A stretch of 39,288 bases of DNA from an uncultured Bacilli bacterium. GTDB lineage: Bacteria; Bacillota_I; Bacilli_A; RF39; UBA660. Position 1 is the stretch's first letter, and every line of letters starts with the position of its first letter. The notes beneath the pieces were generated by a model that was given only the letters and a program-made list of their open reading frames with translations, was not told where the DNA came from and did not search any database. The stretch is taken from NCBI GenBank assembly GCA_934098555.1, contig CAKOOQ010000009.1, positions 1-39,288 of the forward strand. Direction: 5' to 3'. Of this stretch, positions 1 to 6,810 are shown piece by piece. The translations under genes were made by a program, and so were the position numbers.

Positions 1-34
1 TTTCAATTCTATCTTCATATGTTAATTTTGACAT
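1..34 (-). CDS. IS3-family transposase OrfA, first 11 codons only
   Basis: The reading frame begins ATG at 34 with GAGG about seven bases upstream and encodes MSKLTYEDRIE before the window ends. This opening is typical of the helix-turn-helix OrfA protein of IS3-like elements in low-GC Gram-positives, which binds the element ends and is made with OrfB by programmed frameshifting. Only 34 bases are visible, so the call rests on this short match and on the IS-like leader. Whether the gene is intact cannot be judged here. Confidence 0.5.
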   Translation of the reverse strand, partial: MSKLTYEDRIE

Positions 35-39
35 ATTAA

Positions 40-70
40 AACCTCGTTTCTATGTCCAAGAAACGGGGTT
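40..70 (-). promoter_or_regulatory. Hairpin hiding the transposase ribosome site
   Basis: A 12-base-pair stem (40-51 with 59-70, one G-T pair) with a seven-base loop lies just before the transposase start. On the minus strand the 3' arm contains the GAGG ribosome site. Transcripts entering from the surface gene upstream would carry the whole hairpin and so hide that site, a known way in which insertion sequences avoid being switched on by outside promoters. A weak T run follows, so partial termination is also possible. Confidence 0.5.
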
Positions 71-144
71 CATATCAAACTGGACCAACTTTTTTGCTTG
101 ATAAATTCAATGATTATCGTTGTTTAAGGAAAACTGTCCACTAA

Positions 145-1491
145 TCAGGACACTACGTACGGATCAGTCTTAGTTCCGCCACCAGTGATTGTCACATCAG
201 ACTTTAAATTAATAACTGGACGCAGACCACGGGTGTCGTCAGCGCTACCGTCGTCGAAAAGACCAGAGCCGTTGACACGGAACACAAGAGCATACCAGTA
301 GGGAAGGTCGAACGGATTATAGCCTCCGGCGGGTGTCATAGTCCAGAACCAATTTCCTGTTACTAAATAACTACCGTTATTTGTTTTCATATGATTATAA
401 GAACCATCAAAGACGCCACCTGCGTGACCAGCAAACATTACTTCATCAGCCGTTATTATACCAATCGGATAACTTAATTTCTTGTTACCACTTGAAGCAC
501 TTGAAACTGTGTAATAATCGCTGGCATTTTCACAAACAAACGTTGGGGCACTTTCTACTACCCTTAAGTATCCTTTATTGTAAGTAGTAACAGTTCCTGT
601 GCCAACGCCACTTTGCTGATTTAAGTTAGAACGATCCCCACAGAAACCTGCATTTGTATCCAATTTTGATGCGTAACTGGCTAGTTTATCACTATAGAAC
701 TTATCTACATTTGTTTTGATTGTTGAAGATGTTCCTGTACCATGGGTTTCACCTTTAGTATACATATAGCCTACATACATATTATTATTATAATTCGGAT
801 TAAATTGGCTCGTGCCATATTGTCTATCTGTTGATGACTCACCATTTGCATGAGCACTTGTGCCATCATAAATAATTCTAATCGAACCATTTCCGTTAAT
901 ACGAACAACTCGCCAAAAATAGCCTGCAAATTTTAAATAGTTATTTTCAACAGCTCCACGATAGTAATAACTTGTTCCATCCGCGTCTGTTGTTTCAAAA
1001 ATCCCTTTTTCGTGCGATTCACATGTCTCATCATCACAGGATGACTTTGTAAAATCTGGAGTATAACTATTCACTTCAACATTTCCTAAAGCCGTTTTTA
1101 CTGTTTTAGCTGTTTTATTAAAATATAAAGTACATTTAGTTCTTGTATTTGTGGTTGCACTGTAATTTTTGTAATTTACTTTGGCTTCCCATGAAGCATT
1201 ATCCCAAGTTGGAACAACACCATTATTACAGTTTGATTTTGTTTCATCTAAAGTATAACCTGTATTTTGAAGAGGCATATTTCTTGATATAACGCCATCT
1301 ATATAATAAGCAAAATAAATATCTCCTGGATCTTCTACGGTGCCATTTATAACATCAAAGTTTTTCTTTTCTTCATAAAAAGCATAACTTTGATAAAAAA
1401 GAAAAATACCCAACGCTAATAAGATTAATCCTACTAAGGAATATATTATCTTTCTTTTTCTATGAGATTCTTTATATTTTTCTAATTTCAT
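145..1491 (-). CDS. Membrane-anchored surface protein, variable C-terminus (copy 1)
   Basis: This 448-residue protein belongs to a family present three times in the window. Residues 14-34 form one membrane segment after a basic N-terminus, so the rest is probably outside the cell. Residues 35-220 closely match the copy at 25875-27215, including paired cysteines and a motif YYYRG followed by FAGYFWRVVRI. The C-terminal third carries WTMTP and then RGLRPVIN, separated by a segment that differs completely among copies. The ending resembles C-type-lectin-like or FGE-like folds, though I cannot name the family firmly. ATG at 1491 is preceded by AGGTGA. The stop codon lies at the junction with an IS3-like element. 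Codons 381-425 have a composition unlike the rest of the gene. Confidence 0.75.
   Translation of the reverse strand: MKLEKYKESHRKRKIIYSLVGLILLALGIFLFYQSYAFYEEKKNFDVINGTVEDPGDIYFAYYIDGVISRNMPLQNTGYTLDETKSNCNNGVVPTWDNASWEAKVNYKNYSATTNTRTKCTLYFNKTAKTVKTALGNVEVNSYTPDFTKSSCDDETCESHEKGIFETTDADGTSYYYRGAVENNYLKFAGYFWRVVRINGNGSIRIIYDGTSAHANGESSTDRQYGTSQFNPNYNNNMYVGYMYTKGETHGTGTSSTIKTNVDKFYSDKLASYASKLDTNAGFCGDRSNLNQQSGVGTGTVTTYNKGYLRVVESAPTFVCENASDYYTVSSASSGNKKLSYPIGIITADEVMFAGHAGGVFDGSYNHMKTNNGSYLVTGNWFWTMTPAGGYNPFDLPYWYALVFRVNGSGLFDDGSADDTRGLRPVINLKSDVTITGGGTKTDPYVVS
217..351 (-). other. Adenine-poor, C/T-ending codon block resembling a DGR variable repeat
   Basis: Within copy 1, 45 codons from the tryptophan before FWTMTP to the proline of RGLRP have about 57% GC and about 15% adenine on the coding strand by hand count. 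Flanking codons are typical AT-rich host codons. Most codons end in C or T, with repeated GAC, TTC, CCC, GGT and GGC, where the genome normally uses GAT, TTT and GGA. In diversity-generating retroelements, template adenines (mostly AAC or AAT codons) are randomised, leaving NNC or NNT codons near the 3' end of a lectin-fold gene. No template repeat or reverse transcriptase is seen here, so this is a resemblance and not proof. Confidence 0.45.
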
Positions 1492-1548
1492 TTTGTCACC
1501 TTTTCTATTATTAGTATGCTCAAGTTTCTATTTTTTAGTGCGACTTAT

Positions 1549-1604
1549 TATGTCATATTTATGATAGCATAGTTTATTTTTCAAAACAATAGTTAGCATG
1601 ACAT
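1549..1604. promoter_or_regulatory. TGTCAT/ATGACA half-sites next to the copy 1 promoter
   Basis: TATGTCATA occurs at 1549-1557 and ATGACAT at 1598-1604. The same heptamer builds the palindrome at 1631-1651 next to the divergent regulator gene. The 1549 site covers the expected transcription start of the surface gene, a place where a bound repressor would block initiation. Confidence 0.45.
1561..1589 (-). promoter_or_regulatory. Promoter of surface gene copy 1
   Basis: On the minus strand, TTGTTT (1584-1589) and TATCAT (1561-1566) are 17 bases apart, and the -10 box is preceded by TGC, an extended -10 form. This fits a sigma-A promoter with its start near 1554, giving a leader of about 60 bases before the ATG at 1491. 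Confidence 0.5.
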
Positions 1605-1630
1605 TTTATACCGTGTTTTTCCATACAATA

Positions 1631-1651
1631 CTATGACAAAATATGTCATAG
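1631..1651. promoter_or_regulatory. Perfect operator-like palindrome before the XRE gene
   Basis: CTATGACA, five bases (AAATA), TGTCATAG form a perfect inverted repeat that ends ten bases before the ATG at 1661 and touches the AGGTGA ribosome site. A -10-like TACAAT lies at 1624-1629 just upstream. The position suggests autoregulation by the small XRE protein, and the same half-sites appear across the divergent promoter. Confidence 0.55.
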
Positions 1652-1660
1652 GTGAAGTAA

Positions 1661-1870
1661 ATGATTAAAGAATATCGAAAAAAAAGAGGCTACACCCAAG
1701 AAAGGCTAGCCGAAGAACTTTTTATTTCTACAAGACAGTTACAACGCATTGAAAAAGATGAAACAAGCACCACGTTAGAAACATTAAAAAGAATCAAAAA
1801 AATTCTTAAGATTCCAAATGATGAAATGGCCAAAATATTTGACGATAAAGAGGAAGTTAAAACACCTTAA
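1661..1870 (+). CDS. Small XRE-family helix-turn-helix regulator
   Basis: This 69-residue protein is essentially one XRE (Cro/CI-type) DNA-binding domain. The sequence GYTQERLAEEL followed by ISTRQLQRIEK fits the two helices of the turn motif, and the rest continues the five-helix bundle, with no sensor domain. It starts at ATG 1661 behind AGGTGA. It is the only plus-strand gene in the first 6 kb, diverges from the surface gene, and shares a 169-base intergenic region with repeated ATGACA half-sites. I infer that it controls itself and perhaps the surface gene. Its last 14 bases overlap the end of recO, which runs the opposite way. Confidence 0.8.
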   Translation: MIKEYRKKRGYTQERLAEELFISTRQLQRIEKDETSTTLETLKRIKKILKIPNDEMAKIFDDKEEVKTP

Positions 1871-2588
1871 GTTTGGTAAGAAAATTTTTGCTTTTTAAGT
1901 AAATGCCCGTATAACTATCATAATAAGAGCTAAGGAAAGATGACAGCTCTTTTTTTATGTCATCTTTGATATCTATTTTGGTAATTTTCGTAATATCTAT
2001 TTTCTTAAAAGCTTTTAAATAATAAATTGTTTTAGGTGAAAAAAGCTTTTCATTTTGATAACAATTTTGACAAATGATTCCTCCTTCTTTTAGGGACAAA
2101 GTAAGAAGATTTTTAGAAGAACCACATTTTATACAGGTATCAAGAGGTATATCTACACCTAATAAAGTTAAATATTTCACTTCAATAATATGGGTTAAAA
2201 TAGCGGCATCAAAGCCCTCATTCATTTTTTTTAAAGTAGTAATAAGTAGTTCTAGTAAGTTTTTCTTTTGTGTTTCTTTATAGACTTGAACCGTTAAGTC
2301 CGTCAAATAATTTAAATAGCCAATTAAATAAATATCTTCATGAAGATGGGAAAAGTTATCTATGATATCCACTTCTTTTAAAATAGATAAATTATTTTCT
2401 TTATAATATATATAAAAATAACCATAAGTAAACTTCATGGTTTTACTTCTTAAAGGACTCTTCATACTTTTGGCCCCCCGAGCAATAAGACCAATTAAGC
2501 CATACTCCAATGTTAAAAGATAAACTAAAAGTGATGAGTCTTTATAATCAATTGTTTTGACAATAAAACCCATCACTTTTGTTATCAT
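1857..2588 (-). CDS. recO: DNA repair protein RecO
   Basis: RecO loads RecA onto SSB-coated single-stranded DNA together with RecR in the RecF recombination pathway. The 243 residues are the usual length. The N-terminus (ITKVMGFIVKTIDYKDSSLL) fits the RecO OB fold, and a four-cysteine zinc site (CIKC near 152, CQNC near 174) sits in the C-terminal half. The ATG at 2588 overlaps the stop of the preceding yqzL-like gene in an ATGA arrangement, pointing to translational coupling. It follows era, as in Bacillus. The 3' end overlaps the convergent XRE gene. Confidence 0.93.
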   Translation of the reverse strand: MITKVMGFIVKTIDYKDSSLLVYLLTLEYGLIGLIARGAKSMKSPLRSKTMKFTYGYFYIYYKENNLSILKEVDIIDNFSHLHEDIYLIGYLNYLTDLTVQVYKETQKKNLLELLITTLKKMNEGFDAAILTHIIEVKYLTLLGVDIPLDTCIKCGSSKNLLTLSLKEGGIICQNCYQNEKLFSPKTIYYLKAFKKIDITKITKIDIKDDIKKELSSFLSSYYDSYTGIYLKSKNFLTKLKVF

Positions 2589-2674
2589 AAATCCACATCT
2601 TTTCCTTTATATTTTAAATAATATTTAATCTCGCCGGTTTCTTTAAATTTGTTCCAAGCTTCTTTTTTTGTCAT
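2585..2674 (-). CDS. yqzL: YqzL-like microprotein (29 residues)
   Basis: A 29-codon gene lies between era and recO, exactly where Bacillus carries yqzL. Its sequence contains W-x2-F-x2-TG-x-I-x2-YL-x-YK, matching the short conserved core of that family. A good ribosome site (GAAGGGAAGAG) precedes the ATG at 2674. The stop TGA overlaps the recO start by two bases. The function of YqzL is not known to me; the conserved position suggests a role tied to Era or RecO, or to recO translation. It is easily missed because of its size. Confidence 0.75.
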   Translation of the reverse strand: MTKKEAWNKFKETGEIKYYLKYKGKDVDL

Positions 2675-2727
2675 ATTTCTCTTCCCTTCTATTTTTATTG
2701 TGGGAAGAAAAAAGTTTTTTTATACAT

Positions 2728-3618
2728 TTATTTTAAATTTAATTCATCAAAACCTAATTCTTTCAAATAAGATTGTTTTTCTTTCCAATTTTTGATAGTT
2801 TTCACATAAAGTTCCAAGTAAACTTTTTTACCTAAAAGATTTTCCAATTCTTTACGCGTTTCACTACCAACCATTTTTAAACGTTCACCACCACGACCAA
2901 TAACAATCTTTTTAATAGATTCTCTATCTACGATAATATCAACATTAATATTGACAATGTCTTTTTTCTCTTCAAAAGAGGTCGTAACACAGGTAAGGGC
3001 ATGAGGGACTTCTTCAATCGTTGCATTTAAAAGTTTTTCTCGAACAAGCTCACTCGCCATGAAAGACATCGGACTACTTGTTACCATATCCTCATCAAAA
3101 TAACGCACATTGCCCGTTAAATATTTTTTTATAACTTCTAAAAGACGATCAATATTGTCTTTTTCTAAAGCACTTACCGGTACGATTTCTGAAAAAGGAT
3201 ACAAATCTTTATAGGCAATAATAGCTTCCATAATTTGTTCTCTTTTTAACTTATCAATTTTATTTAAAACTAAAATAACGGGAACCGAACTGTTTTTTAA
3301 ATTTTCTAAAATATATTTATCCCCTTTACCAAGACCAGAAAGCGCATCTACCACAAGCAAAATAGCATCGACATCTTGCATCATCGCGTAAGATTCTTTA
3401 TTTAAAATTTTGCCCAATTTATTTTTAGGTTTCGCAATACCTGGAGTATCTAGAAAAATAATTTGACTATGTTCATCATTATAAATACCTTGAATAATAT
3501 TACGGGTGGTGCCCGCTTTATCAGAAATAATAGCTACTTTAAAATCTAAAATAGCATTTAAAAGGGTACTTTTACCCACATTTGGTCGTCCAATAATACT
3601 TATAAAACCACTTTTCAT
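2728..3618 (-). CDS. era: GTPase Era
   Basis: Era binds the 3' end of 16S rRNA and checks 30S subunit assembly. The GTPase motifs are clear: GRPNVGKST near the N-terminus, DTPG around 60, NKID around 122 and SALE around 153. A C-terminal KH domain carries IVIGRGGERLKMVG. I chose ATG at 3618 because GGGGTGG lies at proper spacing; the in-frame GTG at 3627 sits directly after the ybeY stop without a spaced ribosome site. With this start the protein has 296 residues, normal for Era. It is the centre of a ybeY-era-yqzL-recO operon. Confidence 0.96.
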   Translation of the reverse strand: MKSGFISIIGRPNVGKSTLLNAILDFKVAIISDKAGTTRNIIQGIYNDEHSQIIFLDTPGIAKPKNKLGKILNKESYAMMQDVDAILLVVDALSGLGKGDKYILENLKNSSVPVILVLNKIDKLKREQIMEAIIAYKDLYPFSEIVPVSALEKDNIDRLLEVIKKYLTGNVRYFDEDMVTSSPMSFMASELVREKLLNATIEEVPHALTCVTTSFEEKKDIVNINVDIIVDRESIKKIVIGRGGERLKMVGSETRKELENLLGKKVYLELYVKTIKNWKEKQSYLKELGFDELNLK

Positions 3619-3629
3619 ATTTGCCACCC

Positions 3630-4070
3630 CTATCTTAATATATTTAAACTTTCTAAAATTTCATCTTGAAGGTCAAACATGATTTTTTCATCCTCTTTAC
3701 TTTTCATGTGATCATACCCTAAAAGATGTAAAAGGCCATGAACGACTAAAAAAGATAATTCTCTTTTTTCTGAATGTCCATATTCACGGGCTTGTTCTTG
3801 CATTTTAGGAATCGATATAAAAATGTCGCCAAGCATCCTAAACTCATCAAAATCATCTGGGCTATCTTCTAGGGCAAAACTAATGACATCGGTTGGCCTG
3901 TCAACTCCCCTTCTTTCCCGATTGATTTCATGAATTTCTTCATTACTGACAAAGATAATAGAACAAATGGCATTATGAACCTTCTCATGTTCAAAAACTT
4001 TTTCAATCACTTCATTTAAATATTCATAATTTTGATAACCATAATTATCATTAATTTCATATTGATTCAT
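3630..4070 (-). CDS. ybeY: Endoribonuclease YbeY (rRNA maturation factor)
   Basis: YbeY is a zinc-dependent single-strand endoribonuclease acting in 16S rRNA 3' end maturation and ribosome quality control. The signature HGLLHLLGYDH (residues 110-120) supplies the three metal-binding histidines, and RPTDVISFAL near 80 is also conserved. The length of 146 residues is standard. A strong AGGGGGA site precedes the ATG at 4070. The gene sits directly before era, with which it acts functionally. Confidence 0.95.
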   Translation of the reverse strand: MNQYEINDNYGYQNYEYLNEVIEKVFEHEKVHNAICSIIFVSNEEIHEINRERRGVDRPTDVISFALEDSPDDFDEFRMLGDIFISIPKMQEQAREYGHSEKRELSFLVVHGLLHLLGYDHMKSKEDEKIMFDLQDEILESLNILR

Positions 4071-4090
4071 AAAAATCCCCCTTCAATAGT

Positions 4091-4708
4091 TTATAATAAA
4101 GAAATGCCAATGTAGTTTAAATACCAAAGTAAAACAGCAATAAATAGGATGACACATAAAATGTTATAAAAGGTATCGCTTCTTAAAAAACGCGGTAAAT
4201 GTTTTTTGATAGCACTAAGGCCAATATAAAGTAAAAAGCCAACAATTGCCCCGACGACATTAAGTAAAATATCGTCCACATCAAAGCTTCGACCAATATA
4301 GTGTTGAACAAGCTCAACGGTAGTACTAGTGACAAAGCTAATGAATAAAATGTGACTTACTTTACTAGCTTTAACATAGCTTGAAACAAAATAGCCAAAA
4401 GGAACAAAAAGCAAAATATTACCAATAACATTAAGATAAAAACCATGGGTCCCTACTTTATAACGTAAGATTTCCGTAAAGGGAACGAGGTTTAAGCCAC
4501 TTGATGTATTTAACTCGGCATTCGTTAAAAGGTTAAAAAGCAAAAGAGCGTAAACCACGAATAAGAGATTTAAAAATTCTTTATAAAAGATAAATTTCTC
4601 ATGATTCACATGTAAATAAGTGATACGAATAGATGTAATAACCACAAGAAAAATGGTTAGCATTGGCCAAATGTTTTGAAAAGCTCCTTCAATTAACTCT
4701 ATTTCCAT
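4091..4708 (-). CDS. VanZ-like membrane protein
   Basis: This 205-residue protein has about five membrane segments and the VanZ-family features: a central segment NVIGNILLFVPFGYF, then VELVQHYIGRSFDVDDILLN, where the FDVDD stretch is the family hallmark. VanZ-like proteins are linked to low-level glycopeptide or lipoglycopeptide tolerance, but most homologues have no proven role. It starts four bases after the yqfD stop, with GAAGGGG as ribosome site, and is followed by ybeY. In Bacillus, phoH and yqfF occupy this place, so the gene seems to have replaced them. Confidence 0.85.
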   Translation of the reverse strand: MEIELIEGAFQNIWPMLTIFLVVITSIRITYLHVNHEKFIFYKEFLNLLFVVYALLLFNLLTNAELNTSSGLNLVPFTEILRYKVGTHGFYLNVIGNILLFVPFGYFVSSYVKASKVSHILFISFVTSTTVELVQHYIGRSFDVDDILLNVVGAIVGFLLYIGLSAIKKHLPRFLRSDTFYNILCVILFIAVLLWYLNYIGISLL

Positions 4709-4711
4709 GAT

Positions 4712-5824
4712 TTATTCCCCTTCAATAAATTCCTCAATCTGTGCGATGTCTTCTAAAACCACCACAAAGACTTCTACTAACATTGTACTATCATTTACTT
4801 CTTTTTTCAAAACTTTTTTCGTCAAAATTTTCTCTTTGCCTTTTAAAGTAGCTCCTATTTTCTCATCGACACTTTCTAAAGCCTTGTCTAAGGCCTCTTC
4901 TTCCTCATATTTTTTAGACTCTTTATTTGTTTCTTTTTGCTTTACAAAAGATAAAGTTTGGCCCAAAAAAGAAAAAAGTTTATGAGGTTCTTCTTTAAAA
5001 GAAGCTAAACGATTTTTAAAAATATAAAAATCATTCCATTTAAAATTCCATCTTGTTTTACCACTTAGGGTTTCTTCGTCATAATGAAGAGGAAAATTCA
5101 CTTTTACTTTATACCATACTTCAGCATAAACACTACCGGTCGCGCATGTCACTCCTTTTACTTCCTCATTATTTTTAATGAGACCACTAATTAAGATGTC
5201 TCCTTTTTTGACCACATCATTTTGCTTAACTAAACTCATTCCTTTTTCATAAATCATTTCTTTAATGATACCATCTTTTTTAGCAATAACATGACAAGAC
5301 AAAGGCTTGTTTTCTTCGACATTTAATTTTCTTTCTTCTACTCTGACAATATAGTTCATACCTTTAAGCTCGATTTCTAACCATTCCAACTTATCAGGAA
5401 AAGACGATAAAATATCCTTTTTTATGCGAGTTAATTCTTGATAACTTTTTTTCCAAGTATTTTTTTTAATTCCACGTTCTTTTAGTTCTTCTCTTACAAA
5501 GTCTCTTATTTCTTTGCTTTCGTGAGAGATTTTTACAGATACAATAACATGAGAAAGTAAAAACAGTACAAGAAGACCTAAAATAACTCCGAAAAGAAAG
5601 ATATGATACTTTTTTATTTCACTTTTTATTTTTCTTAAACCAATAAAATCATTATCTAAAATTTTAACATACCAAAGTTTTTTTATTTTTTCTCTATCGT
5701 CTATTGATACTTTAACATATAAATTTTCCTTATCTTCTTTCGTTTCATAAATTATAATACGGCTTTTAAACATCTTAAAGAAAAATTTATTTTTATCTTT
5801 TACTTTTAATTTAAGCCATATCAT
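4712..5824 (-). CDS. yqfD: Sporulation protein YqfD
   Basis: YqfD is a membrane protein of the sporulation programme needed for engulfment or forespore function in Bacilli and Clostridia. The 370 residues show a short N-terminal cytoplasmic domain, one strong membrane segment near residues 75-95 (IFLFGVILGLLVLFLLSHVI) and a large outside domain containing the family block GDILISGLI near 212. The C-terminal tail is rich in charged residues. It starts at ATG 5824, overlapping yqfC by 14 bases, and the pair is conserved together. Its presence suggests that the organism or its recent ancestors sporulate. Confidence 0.85.
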   Translation of the reverse strand: MIWLKLKVKDKNKFFFKMFKSRIIIYETKEDKENLYVKVSIDDREKIKKLWYVKILDNDFIGLRKIKSEIKKYHIFLFGVILGLLVLFLLSHVIVSVKISHESKEIRDFVREELKERGIKKNTWKKSYQELTRIKKDILSSFPDKLEWLEIELKGMNYIVRVEERKLNVEENKPLSCHVIAKKDGIIKEMIYEKGMSLVKQNDVVKKGDILISGLIKNNEEVKGVTCATGSVYAEVWYKVKVNFPLHYDEETLSGKTRWNFKWNDFYIFKNRLASFKEEPHKLFSFLGQTLSFVKQKETNKESKKYEEEEALDKALESVDEKIGATLKGKEKILTKKVLKKEVNDSTMLVEVFVVVLEDIAQIEEFIEGE

Positions 5825-6062
5825 TTTGTTTCCTCATTTCTGTGAGTACTCCTTCAATTAAAATTTCTTTTTTAGTCAATTTAACAACTCGAAAAGAATG
5901 TCCTTCTAAATAAATTTTTCCTTGAGGTAAAAGAAGCGTTATTTTATCTTCTTTTAAAACTTCAATATCAATAAGGCCATACACATGAATAAAATCTTTC
6001 CATACATCAATAAAATAGTCTTTATCATATAAAAAATTTTGAATCGTTTTATAAAGATGCAC
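5811..6062 (-). CDS. yqfC: Sporulation protein YqfC
   Basis: YqfC is a small sporulation protein made in the mother cell under sigma-E in Bacillus and always found with YqfD. The 83-residue protein has the PRC/YabP-like beta-rich pattern, including LPQGKIYLEGHSFRVVKLTK. Translation probably begins at GTG 6062, six bases after an AGGTGA ribosome site; no ATG is available nearby. Its end overlaps yqfD, so the two are likely coupled. The intergenic stretch upstream ends the preceding gene with a terminator-like stem. Confidence 0.8.
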   Translation of the reverse strand: MHLYKTIQNFLYDKDYFIDVWKDFIHVYGLIDIEVLKEDKITLLLPQGKIYLEGHSFRVVKLTKKEILIEGVLTEMRKQNDMA

Positions 6063-6088
6063 AAGATCACCTCATAAAAGTTTATGCC

Positions 6089-6134
6089 AAAAAAGAAGAA
6101 AACAGTTTTAATTTAACTCATCTTCTTCTTTTTT
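6089..6134 (-). terminator. Terminator-like stem after the unknown gene
   Basis: AAAAAAGAAGAA (6089-6100) pairs with TTCTTCTTTTTT (6123-6134) over 12 bases around a 22-base loop that contains the stop codon of the unknown gene. The stem is AT-rich and its 3' arm ends in six Ts on the transcribed strand. The yqfC gene begins 27 bases later, so readthrough into it is possible. Confidence 0.45.
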
Positions 6135-6709
6135 AAGATATATTCTTCAATATTTAAAACTTCAATAGGAGCTTCATACGGCTTTTTTTCGCCTCTTTTT
6201 ATTTTCCAATTAGGTTCTTTATCTAAAAATTGGGATAAATAGTTATCTTTAAATGTATATAGACGAATCTTACGTTGTTCTTCATAAGAACATAAAGAAA
6301 AGTTTTGTAAAAAGGCTTCTTTGTTCTCTTTCATACTTAAAATAGTTTGTTTAAAAGAAAGAGAGGTATATTTTTTATCTAAATCATGACGGAAGTGACT
6401 ATATAAAACGTTCAAGATTTTCTTTTCTTCTGGGCGATTTAAAAGTTTTGCCAAAGAAAAAGTAAACACTCTTTCCTCTTCAATAATAAAGTCTTTTAAT
6501 TCGTGCCACTTCAAATCTTTTTGAAATTTAAAGATACCTAAAACATGAGAATCATTTTCGATAATCGTGGAATCAAAATTTTGAATATCTTTTAAAACAC
6601 CCATTCTTCCCTTTTCAATGAATAGCTCATCAATTAATTTTAGATTTTCCATTGGTAAAATATAGTCTTTTTTAAATGGTCTTTTAACACCTAATCCGTA
6701 TGTCTGCAT
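6113..6709 (-). CDS. Protein of unknown function (198 residues)
   Basis: I do not recognise this family. I place the start at ATG 6709 (MQTYGLG), eight bases after a clear AAAGGAG; the longer frame to 6769 has no ribosome site and would cover the promoter. The protein is soluble, rich in lysine and glutamate and without membrane segments or obvious catalytic motifs. It contains YTLP-like strands at the start and helical stretches later (LLNRPEEKKILNVLYSHF). It has its own consensus promoter, divergent from the HIT gene, and lies upstream of yqfC-yqfD. Confidence 0.7.
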   Translation of the reverse strand: MQTYGLGVKRPFKKDYILPMENLKLIDELFIEKGRMGVLKDIQNFDSTIIENDSHVLGIFKFQKDLKWHELKDFIIEEERVFTFSLAKLLNRPEEKKILNVLYSHFRHDLDKKYTSLSFKQTILSMKENKEAFLQNFSLCSYEEQRKIRLYTFKDNYLSQFLDKEPNWKIKRGEKKPYEAPIEVLNIEEYILKKKKMS

Positions 6710-6740
6710 GTATACCACTCCTTTAAATAGACAAGATAGT

Positions 6741-6769
6741 ATTATAGCAAACTTTAAAGGAGTTGTCAA
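6741..6769 (-). promoter_or_regulatory. Consensus promoter of the unknown gene
   Basis: TTGACA (6764-6769) and TATAAT (6741-6746) on the minus strand are exactly 17 bases apart, with TGC before the -10. This is a perfect sigma-A consensus, among the strongest-looking promoters in the window. Its -35 box overlaps that of the divergent HIT promoter. Confidence 0.8.
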
Positions 6770-6791
6770 AAACGGTGAATTTTGCTACACT
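6763..6791 (+). promoter_or_regulatory. Promoter of the HIT gene
   Basis: TTGTCA (6763-6768) and TACACT (6786-6791) are 17 bases apart. The start would fall near 6798, giving a short leader before the ATG at 6811. The -35 box shares six bases with the opposite promoter, so both cannot be occupied by polymerase at once. Confidence 0.6.
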
Positions 6792-6810
6792 TATACAGGA
6801 AGGTGAAAAA

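Larger units (their letters stand above)
1..147 (-). mobile_element. End of an IS3-like insertion sequence (cut by window edge)
   Basis: On the minus strand, the bases after the surface gene read TGATTAGTGGACAGTTTTCC and run through a 100-base leader to a start codon at 34. IS3-family ends commonly begin TGAT and contain a GTGGACA block, so I read this as the terminal inverted repeat of such an element. The exact boundary (134 to 147) is uncertain because the other end and any target duplication lie outside the window. If the boundary is at 147, the stop codon TGA of the neighbouring surface gene is the first three bases of the element. Confidence 0.6.

Noticed and set aside
2680..2727. Terminator after era
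   Set aside because: CTTCCC and GGGAAG could pair, but the loop is about 15 bases and there is no T run; yqzL and recO follow in the same direction.
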